Positions 47,701 to 59,700 of a DNA stretch of 64,000 nt are shown piece after piece. The notes under the pieces were generated by a model that was not told where the DNA came from, searched no databases, and saw only the letters and a program-made list of their open reading frames with translations. A program made the translations under genes and the position numbers. The stretch is taken from NCBI RefSeq assembly GCF_002775205.1, contig NC_036464.1:3287817-3351816 (forward strand), read 5' to 3'. The DNA is from Xiphophorus maculatus. Lineage: Eukaryota; Chordata; Actinopteri; Cyprinodontiformes; Poeciliidae. How positions within the stretch are numbered: the first letter of the stretch is position 1; each line of letters begins with the position of its first letter.

Positions 47701-50700
47701 GAACCTGTCAGGAACCGCTGGCTCCGCCTGCTGGGCCGCACCTGCAACAGACACCCACTTGAACACCTGAACGCCGGCTGATAGCCCCGCCCCCCGGCAG
47801 GTGACTGACCGTGTGACTGCTTCCTGTGGGTGGAGTCTAGTGCTGCTGCTTGCTGATTGGTTCTCTTCAGCCAGGTCTCCAGACACAAATGCTCCACGCT
47901 GAGGACAAACAACCGTCAGGAAGCTCCGGCAGCGCGGCACGTCACACCTGTACCTGAGTGTGGGCACTACCTGCGGTCAGGTGAGGAGGCGTGAGGCAGC
48001 AGGGGGATGACGGTGTTGCTCAGACATTCGCACAGCGGACACAGGAACTCCCCGTTCTCCACGTCGTAGCTGGTGTGACCTCTGAGCCGCTGCTGCCGCC
48101 TCTGCTCCTTCTGCTGCACCGCCTCAAAGTACCTGAGCACACACAGGTAGGGGTCAGGTGGGGTCAGGCCAGCTGGCTGCCGATGGGACGACGTGGCTGC
48201 AGGGGGTCACCTCTGCCAGCAGGTGGCATGCATGATGTGTCCACAGCTGGCGGTGTGGACGCCCACCGAGAGGTCAGGGTGCACGAAGAGCGGGTCGAGG
48301 CGTTCTACAACAGAGAGACGAGTCGTCAGCGCCGACCAATCGGGGAACAAGCGGCTGGACGCCGCGGCTAAGCTCCGCCCACCTGGGTCGGAGACGCAGC
48401 GACTGCGGTTCTTGGACAGCACGGTGGATCTCTGGATGAAGGCTGCCAGCACCATGGCTCTGCCGTGACCTCTGACCTCCTGCACCTCTTGACACAGGAT
48501 GCAGGTGACCAGCTGGCGGCGCTCGGCCCCGCCCACCCGCCTGGGGCCCACGCAGATCTGAGCGGCACAGGTGGGCTCCGAACTGGGAGGACTGGGAGCG
48601 AAAAGGAGAACACGGTGGAGACAGAGAAAAACCAGTATACAGAGCTGTGCCTCCAGCTGTGCCTCCAGCTGTGCCTCCAGGTGTACCTGTGCTCGGCGGT
48701 GGCGGCGGCCGCCTCCAGCTCCTCCATGCTCTGCTGGAACAGCTCCTTGTTCTCATTGATGAAATGTTTCTGCATCTCAGACATCTGGGCCATGACCTTC
48801 TCCCTGCGGAGCCGCGCCATCTCCGCCTTCCGCTTCCTCTCCGCCTTGTCCTTGTCCCTCACCGTCTGCAGGAAGCCGTCCAATCAGAGCAGAGGGCGGG
48901 TCAGACAGGAAGCCATCCAATCAGAGCAGAGGGCAGGTCAGACAGACGGGAAGTGAAGGACTCACCTCCTCTGGGCGGCGGCCATGGCTGACGCTGACGC
49001 TGGAGCCAGACGTTCGCTCCCTCGTGGTTTTGATGTTTCCCACCATCTGCACACCAACACACCACGTCTAACTCACTGGGAACCAGTCAGGCCACTGGAG
49101 CAGCTACACCTGCAGCTGCAACTACCTTGAGGATCCAGGTGATCATGTCCTTGTGGACCTCCAGGTGAGGGGCGCTCTGCAGGTTCTCCAGCAGAGCCAG
49201 GATGCTTCCAGAGGTGCTGGGAGCCTCACCTGGACCTGAACACACAGGTGAATCACAGTCAGACCGGCTGCTCCTCACCTGCACACCAGGTGAGCTGAGC
49301 TCAGGTACCGACGTGTGATCTTGCTGCTGAAGGTGAAGGAGACGTCTTCGTCTCCGCCGCTGCTCTCCAGCTGCTGCTGCTCCTCCAGCAGCGCCATGGC
49401 AACCAGGTGCAGCACCTGTAGGGAGAGGGAGAACTGGATCAACACCAGACCCAGACCCAGGTCCAGAACCAGACCCAGAATCGGGTCCAGAACCAGACCC
49501 AGAATCGGGTCCAGAACCAGAACCAGACTCAGAACCAGACCCAGAATCAGGTCCAGAATCAGACCCAGAACCAGAACCCACCCTCTGCAGCATGGACTCG
49601 GTCCAGCCTCCTCCGCTGGGCTCTCCTGCCCACTGCAGCACGGCGCCCTCTAGTGCCAGCAGCACGTCGCTCTGCAGCAGGTTGACCAGGCTGGCGAACG
49701 GCGGGCAGAGGGGGGGCGGCCGGGGCGGGGGCAGGGCTGCAACACACACACAGGTTACCATGGTGACCAGGTGAGTCTATGACGGCTCTGTATCTCGTAC
49801 AGAGACAAGGAGCTGCCAAAAAATTAATAACATTTGTTGTTTTTTTAAAGTAAATTAAAAAGATGTTTAAAATAAGTTGCTTTATAGCTAAAAGGGTTAA
49901 AGGTCAGAGTTCGGCGCAGCGCCTGCAGCTGACGGCTGGACCCACTCTGGTACCTGCAGGGCAGAATAATTTCTGAATTTGTATTATCCAACCGGCTTCA
50001 CTGTTAACAGAACTGTAGAAAAAAAGATCTTTTGTGCCAAAACATCTTGTATGCAGCGGGTCTGTGGGGGTCAAAGGGCACGCCGAAGCCTAAATCTTAT
50101 TGGTCAGTTTGCTTTTGTTAATCTGGCGGCTTGGCGTTTCTCTGTGAGCTAAAAATGAACGAGTGGAGTTTGAACCTCCTATAGTTCTAAGAAGTGGTTT
50201 GGACCCGGCGGAGCGTTTTAACGGGTGCGGTTCTGACGGGTCGCTGGTTCTGACGTCCGCTCTTTCTGAGCAACTCAGACTGCGAGTTAAACCATTTAAT
50301 CTAGTTGAAACATTTCCCAAAAGCAAACATTGTTGCTTCACCTTCTGTCCTCTGGACGTGTGAAGCTGTGACCAGCAGCCTCGTCTCTCTGAGGTCACAG
50401 GGTCGGCTTCGCTCTCACGTCTTTCATTTAGCATCGATTGTACCGAGAAAAAATGTCCGCTGGGTAAATTTAGGGTTGAGCTGGTGGCCTGGACAGCCGG
50501 TTGTGCTCTGGCAGGTCCGGTGCGGCGATAGTTTAGTGCTGCCCTCAGATCTGTCGGACATTTTTTCTGACTTCTGCTGATGTCAGCCACCAGGTGAGCT
50601 GTCAGCTACTCAAAAAACAGCTCATGACCCAGCGACCCGCCAGAACCGCACACGGTAAAAAGCTCAGGCTGAATCTTAGAACCACGAGAGGATCGAACTC

Positions 50701-53700
50701 CAGCCATTCCTCTTCAGCTCACAGAGAAACGCCAAGCCGCCAGATTAACAAAAGCAAACTGACCAATAAGATTTAGGCTTCGGCGTGCCCTTTGACCCCC
50801 ACAGAAGTACACGATGTTTTGGCACAAAATACATTTTTTTCTACACAGTTTTGTTAATAGTGAAGAGGGTTGGACTATAACTATTCTTTTCTTTTTTTTA
50901 TTTAAAGGAAAATCTCAAGGTCTCACAGCTGCAGCTGCCGCAACAATCAAACCGTCATTCTGGGTCATTCAGAATCAGAAAAGCTCCAGCAGGGAATCAA
51001 AGTTAAAACGGTGAACTAAATCACCACTGATGGCTGCATTAGTAAGACCAGGATGTAATCGTACATGTCTGATTGTGATAAAGCCAAAATAATTCATGTC
51101 CTGCCCTTCGTGTTGCTCTGGACCATGAAGCGGCCCCCGGCCTCAGGTTGGTGACCCCTGACCTATGACAGGAACCGCTGCTCACCTGTGTCCTCGCCGT
51201 TCTGTCTCCTCAGCTTCCTCTGAGCCTCCTCTGCCTGAAACGCAATCCGTAACCATGACAACCCATAACCATGACAACCCGTAACAAGCCGCCGAAGCCC
51301 GACCGGTTCCGACCCGGTTACCTTGGACTGATCCGCCCGGCTGTAGTGATGGAAGTAGAGGTCGAAGTGTCTGGACCACTCAGGACGCAGCTCATACAGG
51401 CCCCGCCCCGTCACACCTGGCTTCCTGTCAACACAACACACCTGCTGCTGACCGCTGTTAAGGTGGACATGTTTAAGGCGGAAGGCCAACAAACACAGAC
51501 TGACCTGAATGATGCAATGCTGTCAATGACTCTCTCCAGACCCGTCTCTTTGTTGCCCTGAAAAACACCATGCAGCCAGGTGAGCAGCCAGGTGAGCAGC
51601 CAGGTAACCATGGTAACGGCTGTGTCTTACGTTCTCAGGCAGACCCTTGACCAGCTCGCTGTGAGCCATGGGTCTGATGCACAGCTGGTGGAGGATCTCC
51701 CTCCTGACCTCATCCAGCGGCTCCACCTGGCCGACACCCGGAACGTAGCGCTCACCTGGAGGACCGGGACACGTCGGAGGTCAGCTCACCTGCTGCAGGT
51801 CAGCCGGAGGTCAGCTCACCTGCTGCAGGTCAGCCGGAGGTCAGCTCACCTGTCGGACTCACCTACCACCATGATGACGAGATGCAGCATCTCCTCTATC
51901 AGCGTGTTCTGTTGGGCCAGGTCCTGCACACAGAGCACACAGAACCGGGTCAGAACATCAGAGAATTATATGTCCATATCGCCCATCTCCAACCTGACCC
52001 GGTTCTGGGTTCTGACCCAGTTCTGACCTTGTTGGCCTCCCTGTATCTCCTCCGCAGGTCGGCGGCGCTGAAGGTGTGGAAGAGTTCGAAGCGGCTCAGA
52101 ACGATCATCAGGAAGTGATTCGGATCCATCATGGAGGCGCCGACCTGGAGAAACAGCAGCCGTTACCAGACCCAACCAGAACCAGAACAGAACCAGAGCT
52201 GACCCAAGCAGGACCAACCAGAACCAGCGTACCTGCAGCATGGCCAGGTCCTTGTCGAACATCTCCACTCTGCACTTGACGTTGTGATAGTAGTAGATCT
52301 GGAACACAGGAAGCATCAGCCGCTGTTGCTGCACACCTGGGCCTCTCAGCCAATCACAGACACTCACCTGGTTGATCAGAGAGAAGCCATTCCTCCTCCA
52401 CATCCCAGCATGCACCTGTGCACAGAGCACCAGGCAGCGCAGAGGCAGCTCTATCAGCAGGTGAGGGCTGAGCTCCCCCTGGTGGACAGAGGCAGTGATT
52501 GGTCAGGAGCCTGGAGGTCGACTGGCCGGAGGTCACCCAAACAGAGGTCGCCCGAACAGAGGTCACCCGAACAGAGGTCGCCCGAACAGAGGTCGCCAAG
52601 AGGTCACCCGAACAGAGGTCGCCCGAACAGAGGTCGACCGGCCGCTGGCCGGAGGTCACCCGAACAGAGGTCGCCCGAACAGAGGTCGCCAGGAGGTCAC
52701 CGAGCTGCCCACCAGAGGTCACCCGGAGGTCGCCCACCAGAGGTCACCCTGAGGTCGCCCGGCTGGAGGTCACCCGAACAGAGGTCGCCAGGAGGTCACC
52801 CAGCCGCCCACCAGAGGTCACCCACCAGAGGTCAACCACAGATCGCCCACCAGAGGTCACCCACCAGAGGTCAACCACAGATCGCCCACCAGAGGTCGCC
52901 CGGCTGCACAAAAAAGAGGTCAACCAGAGGTCAACTGGAGGTTGCCTGTCGACTGACCAGGGGCAGCTGTTCGGGGAGTCGTGACGCCACCTCGGTCCTG
53001 CTGAGGAGAACATGGAGTCCTGAGAGGAGAAACAGCCAGGTGAGGATCAGGTGAGCTGCAGATACCGTGATGCTCCTCTGGTCGCTCCCGCTCACCTGCT
53101 AGCAGCCTGCATACAGGCAGGTGGATGGACACCTTCTCCTGGGACACCTGGTACCTGAAGGTGTCCACGGCGTGACCCGCCAGGCTCAAGCTGATTGGCT
53201 GCTCGCCGTCCGGCAGGTCGCTCTGGCACTGACTGAGCGCGCTCAGACACTTCTTATACGCCTCGATCAGAACGTGCTCCTGAGGGCGCAGATGGTCACA
53301 TGATCAACACCTGAGTAACACAAGCCCCGCCCCCAGAGTAACTAGGTAATGTTGGCCAAGATCTCCAACATCCTGCATCACATGATGAATGCATGCAGCT
53401 TGTTGCTGCAGGGACTGCAGGCTCACGTCACTGCTGCACTGTGCTACATGCTACAGCTACATGCTACGGCTCACGTCAGTGCTGCACCATGCTACGGCTA
53501 CATGCTACGGCTCACGTCAGTGCTGCACCATGCTACGGCTACATGCTACATGCTACGGCTCACGTCAGTGCTGCACCATGCTACGGCTACATGCTACGGC
53601 TCACGTCAGTGCTGCACCATGCTACGCCTACATGCTACATGCTGTGGCTCACGTCAGTGCTGCACCATGCTACAGTTACATGCTACGGCTACATGCTACA

Positions 53701-56700
53701 TGCTGCGGCTCATGTCAGTGCTGCACCATGCTACGGCTACATGCTACATGCTGCGGCTCACGTCAGTGCTGCACCATGCTACGGCTACATGCTACATGCT
53801 GCGGCTCACGTCAGTGCTGCACCATGCTACGGCTACATGCTACATGCTGCGGCTCACGTCAGTGCTGCACCATGCTACGGCTACATGCTACATGCTGCGG
53901 CTCACGTCAGTGCTGCACCATGCTACGGCTACATGCTACGGCTACATGCTGCAACTCACGTCAGTGCTGCACCATGCTACGGCTACATGCTACGGCTACA
54001 TGCTACGGCTCACGTCAGTGCTCCACCATGCTACATGCTACGGCTACATGCTGCGACTCACGTCAGTGCTGCACCATGCTACGGCTACATGCTACGGCTA
54101 CATGCTGCGGCTCACGTCAGTGCTGCACCATGCTACATGCTACGGCTACATGCTGCGACTCACGTCAGTGCTGCACCATGCTACGGCTACATGCTACGGC
54201 TACATGCTGCGGCTCACGTCAGTGCTGCACCATGCTACATGCTACGGCTACATGCTGCGGCTCACGTCAGTGCTGCACCATGCTACGGCTACATGCTACG
54301 GCTACATGCTGCGGCTCACGTCAGTGCTGCACCATGCTACGGCTACATGCTACGGCTACATGCTGCGACTCACGTCAGTGCTGCACCACTCCTGCATCAT
54401 GGTGATGATGTGCGTCAGCTTCATCTGCAGGGTGAAGGCCGCCTCCCACTCCGGCTCCATCTCGATGTGTTGGCCCACCTGTCTCACCACCGGGTCCATG
54501 CCCTGCAGGGACACGCAGGTCCAGTGAGGAGCGGGCCCCAGCTGCAGCTCCTCCTCCCGGCCGCAGCTTACCTGCATGCACCTGAGCAGGTCCAGGAAGG
54601 CTTCGAAGCCGTCCAGAAACTTGGTTCTGAGCTGCTGGCTCCACTGTGGGGGCGGGGAGATCAGGACGTACCTGCAGACACAGCGCACCCGGTGAAGAGC
54701 CTGGGGGGAAAATACCAGGTACCGGGCCAGACCGGGCCTTACTTCAGGTCTCCGATGAGGCTCTGGACCCGGCCGAACTTGAAGGCCTGCTGGGCGGTGT
54801 AGCGGTCGAACTGGAAGCGGCCCTGAGCGTCGCGGTGGCGAAGCTGATCCACGAAGGTTCTGATGATGGTCATCATCAGGTTCTCCTCCACCATCAGCAT
54901 CCGGGCCTGCAGGTACACACAGCCGCTTCTGAACCGGCCCGCTTCCTGACGCCAGCGGTGGCTGCACTCCAACAGGTGAGAACTGGTGAGCATAGGCTCC
55001 GCCTCCTTCGTCTGAGACTCACTACGCCTGAGCCGGCTTCCTTAACGCTAACGGCAGCTAAGCTAACTGTGGCTAAAGGCTACAGATAGCAGCTCACTAA
55101 CATTTACAGATCTCTGAAGCCTTCATGCTCTACATTATTAATTTTCTGATCACTGCAGTAGGTGGCAAATAGATAATCAATTATCCTATTGATTTCTCAT
55201 TCAGTCAAAACTAATCAACACTGTTTCCTCAAAGTAACGTTCTGTCGTTTGCATAGTGAACTTATTTAATAAGTTCAAAACGATTTCGTTAATTTATGCA
55301 CTGCAGATCCGCTAGAGGGCGCCAGTGAGCCGGTTCAGACTGTGAACTGGTTCCAGTCCAGGCTGCATTCCTCCAGTCTTCCACTCAGAGTTTCTAGATG
55401 AACAGTTGACCTCTGACCCCGCCCTCCTGGCGGTGTTGGACCAGAACCCACCTCAGCTCAGCAGAACCGGGTCAGTACCACCGGGGAACCAGGAACTCAC
55501 CAGCGAGGGAACAGTGAAGATCTGCACCGACAGGTCAGTGACGGAGAACTGCCGGTCGTGGTCGTCTCTGATGAAGTCGCTCTGCAAGCGCTCATAGTTC
55601 TGGGGTCGGGGGTCGGGGGTCAGGGGGGACAGAGAGAGAGCGGTGTTGGGGCAGCAGAAGAAGAAGAGCTACTCACCACGGTCGGCACGGTGAACAGCTG
55701 CACCGACAGCGCCGTCACCGACACCAAGCGGTCGTGGTCGTCCTCCATGAAATCTGTCTGCAGCCGTCTGTAGTTCTACAGGGGGACAGGTCACCTCTGG
55801 GTCAGAGGTCAGAGGTCAGCCCCCAACACATACTGCTGTTACCAGGGAACCAATCAGAGCCCAGCAGAGTGTGGCTGCCATCAGTTGGTTCTGCTGACCT
55901 CTGACCTGTAGCATGACATGGGTCACCCAGAACCGGTTCTACTGGTTCAGTTCAGTGGTGATCAGAACCAGAACCAGAGGTCACACTGACCTACGAGACT
56001 GGTCTGGATCTAAACCTGGACCTGGTTCTGGACCAGTTTCTCAACTCAGAACCTAGGTACAGTTCTGCAGGCGGTCCGGTCCAGGTTGGGTCAGGTCAGG
56101 TGAGTTCTGAGTGTGGTCAAGTCTGTCCGGTCCATCTGGTCCGGTCCGGTCCAGTCCCTCTGGTCCGGTCCGGTCCATCCGGTCCAGTCCAGTCGGGTCC
56201 GGTTACCTTGGCAAACCGGATGGCGAACAGCTTCTTGAACTTGCGGTCCATCAGAAGGCTGTTCATGAGCAGCTGGTGGTAAATGTTCCGAGCTCCTGCA
56301 CAGACAGCCAGAACCATCAGAACCTGGCAGGCCCGGCGCCCTCCCCAGCCTGTGAACTCTGACCTTTCCACATCTTGGAGTCGTTGAGCATCAAGCGGTC
56401 CACCAGTGAGGAGTTCTCGCCCTCCGGACCGGGTCGCAGCCCCACCTGGCACAGGACCCGCCTCAGGCCATCTGAAAGAGCCACAGTGAGCAAAGCCATG
56501 CCCCAGGGCATCGTGGGTAATGCGGCCGAGACGTACCAGAGTACTGGATGATCTGGCCCAGCCAGCTGAGCGCCTTCAGAGCGAAGCACTGATGAGCCAC
56601 CAGCGCCGAGTGCATCACCTGGACCCGCAGGGGCTTGGACTGCCGGCTGGTGCTCCTCTGAGGGGCAGAGGTCAGGGGTCAGAGGTAAGGGACAAACTCT

Positions 56701-59700
56701 GGCTCCGCCCACACAGCTGTCTGCAGCTCACCACAATGACGGCCTTCGCCTGTTCACAGAACTGATGGTCCCCAAACCGGACCGACTTCCTGCCCTGCAG
56801 AGACAGAGAAGGTGACGACCAGAGGTCACGCCGACCTACGAGACCCGTCTGGATCTAAACCCAGACCCGGTTCTGGACCGGACCAGAACTAGTCCAGGTG
56901 CTGTACTGACGTCTCTGTCCACGGTGGTGGCGAAGCTGACGGCTTCCTTCTGGCTGCAGCTGACAGCTTTCTGCAGCGTGTAGATGACCTGCTCGTAGGT
57001 GTGGGCTTCATCATTAAACAGCATGCAGTAGTAGCTGTCGCTCCGCTGCCTGGAGGGGAAAGAGACACTCAGAACAGCAACACGCCACTCTGCTGCTGCT
57101 AAAGCTAACTTTATTTATGAAGCAGCTAACAATCCCACAATGCACTGCAAGCCTTCTCTCTGTCCTGACCCAAGGCCCAGCGGCCAGCCGGTCCTCTTGT
57201 GACGCGCTTATCAAAATATTCACTAAGATCCAAAACGTTTGTTACTAAAGAACAAAAAAAGTCAACAAGGCGTGTTCAAATTAATGACCCAACAACAATA
57301 ATAGTCTAGGTATTATTGTTTCAACAAGGTGTTGTGCCACTCTGAGCGTTTCGGCTCTGCTAAATCAAAAACGGACTCAAAGACCGACTGACCATCAGAG
57401 CAGGAGTTTAAATCGGCTCACCAGCCTCCGCTGTGATTAATAATCACTAAATAAACATCCAGCCTGAAAACCTGATGTCGTAACGGACCGAACGTTGTGT
57501 TTTCAACCCAATCTCTGCTCGGCTTGCGGTTGCCACGGCAACAAAGAGAGCAAAAAGGTCGTCGTGGTTTAGAGCGGATCACCTGTTCAGGTGGTTTCAG
57601 CCGCGTTCAGAGTTTCTGAACGTTCAATAAACCACAAACTTGGACTAATGACCTGGTTCCTTTGTGAGTTTACGCCACAACAAACATCAAACAGGACAAA
57701 TTTATTTCATTTAGTATTTAACAAACAAATGGCTCCTACCGCAATAATTATATGAAATTAATATCATTAATATTAATTGTTGGATATTAAAAACCAGCTT
57801 GCTGCTCTCTGGCGTTGAGCTCAGAGTCTGAGAGGATTTTCCTCCATCAAACATCAGATTAATTTTCGCCTCTTATTTAGTGGAAATATTGATGTTGGTG
57901 AGACTTTGTCCAAAATGACAACCTTTCTAGCTCCGCTGCTGAAAATGAGGAGCAACATTCACAAATGAGATTGAAATCAAATCCAGTTCAACATCTGAGC
58001 TGATTCCTCTGGATCCTGTTGGAGGAAAAATATCTAAACTTCACAAGATGTGCTTTAACCTAACAGAGCTCTGTGGTTCCTGCTGGCAGTCTGATGTTTC
58101 TCATACTGAGGTCAAAGTTCAGATCTGCCATAACTGACTGACAGCTGCTGCTGCCTCAGGTTTGTAACCAGTTTCTGACTGTGAAACCAGTAACCTCCTA
58201 CCAGTGTCAGAATCTCACTGAGGAAGAAACTGCATCAGGTTTCCATCACTTTAATATTTCTGCTGTATCTGATGTATATTTGCATATAAAATAAATCAAA
58301 AGAGTTTCATTTACGGTTTTTATATCTTCATGTCATGGGGCAGATCTCAGACAAAACGTAGATGTTGGTTTCAAAATGTTTGGGCATCCCTGGTTTAGAG
58401 GCTAGCTGTTAGCCAAGGAGCTAACAGGGTTAGCTAGCTGAACCTGCTCAGTTATAGTGTCTGAACTATTAGCTTAGCATGATTAGCATCTTCGCATTAA
58501 AAACTGTTCCAGACTGATCCATCCCTGGAGCAGCAGCAGCTCAGGTTTGGCCCAGTCTGGACCAGTTAGGCCCAGCTCAGTCCAGTCCGGACCACTGTGA
58601 CCAGGTTTGACCTGTTCGGGACCTACGGCGGCTCCAGGCCTGCAGGCAGCTGGTCCTCCTGCTCCCAGGTCAGCAGGTCGACGGCGTACTGCAGGATGAT
58701 GGAGAAGATGCTGTAGCTCCTTTCCTCCACAGCAGGGGGCAGCAGAGAGACCGGGTCCTGGAACACAGTCAGCAGGAACAAGCTGTGAGTCTGGGCCAGG
58801 GCGGGTCAGAACCGGGCCAGCAGCAGTCTCACCTCCTCGGTCTCCCGGTTCCGGTTGGCAGGTGTGTGGTTCTGGCAGGACGGACCGGTCTTCCAGGCCT
58901 CGGCGTCTCCACAGTCGCAGAAGCCTCCGCCTCCTGACGTGGTCATCTGGGGACAGAGAGGTCCGGTCAGCCGGGTTCTAATGGTTCTGGTTCTGGTTGG
59001 ACTCACCCGGTAGCGATGGTGGCAGTGGGCGCTGGCCAGGAAGCACTGCATGCACAGAACACAGGTTGGGTCGGCCGCACACTCCCTGAGGACACACCGG
59101 GTCAGAGTGGGTCAGAACCTCGGCCCGGTTCTGATCCCTGAACACTGGCTTTGCTGCCATCCTGTTCCAATACCAGTCTGAAGAACCAGTTCACAGCTAG
59201 CGAACCAGAACCTGTGAGAACAGAACCTCTACCTGACCTCCAGGGAAACACAGAACCGGGTCCAAAAGACTCCTACACCTACCAGTCCCTACCGGACCAA
59301 ACCGGTCCCTACCGGATCATACCAGTCCCTACTGGACTAAACCAGTCCCTAATGGACTAAACAGGTCCCTACCGGTCCAAACCGGTCCCTACCAGCGAGA
59401 CTGGAGGTCCTCCAGGCCACTAGAGGGAGTCGATCAGGGGACTCAGTACAGACAGGATGTGCAGAAGAAAGTTTTAGGAAGGCAGAAACGCGGCTCTTCT
59501 TCACATTAACATTACAGCAGCATATTTACGTTGGTGATCTTAGCGACTCCAGGCTCCCCCTAGTGGATTGGAGGACTTCAGCCTGTGGAGGCAGGTGGCA
59601 GTTTTATACTTGCTGTTTTTGCCGTTTGCATAATTTATTCTTGATCTTCTGTTTCCTGTGTTTGCAGCGTTTCCCTGTTTGTGTATTCAGTTAGCATCAT

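Noticed and set aside
53421-54373. Resemblance of the regular array to a CRISPR
   Set aside because: Spacers are not unique, the units are variable in length, there are no cas genes, and the setting is a vertebrate intron.
53349-54802. Plus-strand open frames of 392, 338 and 469 codons with repeated [15 protein letters not shown]-like protein
   Set aside because: They are created by the ubr2 minisatellite, whose unit length keeps three frames open; there is no homology and the opposite strand carries phase-consistent ubr2 exons.
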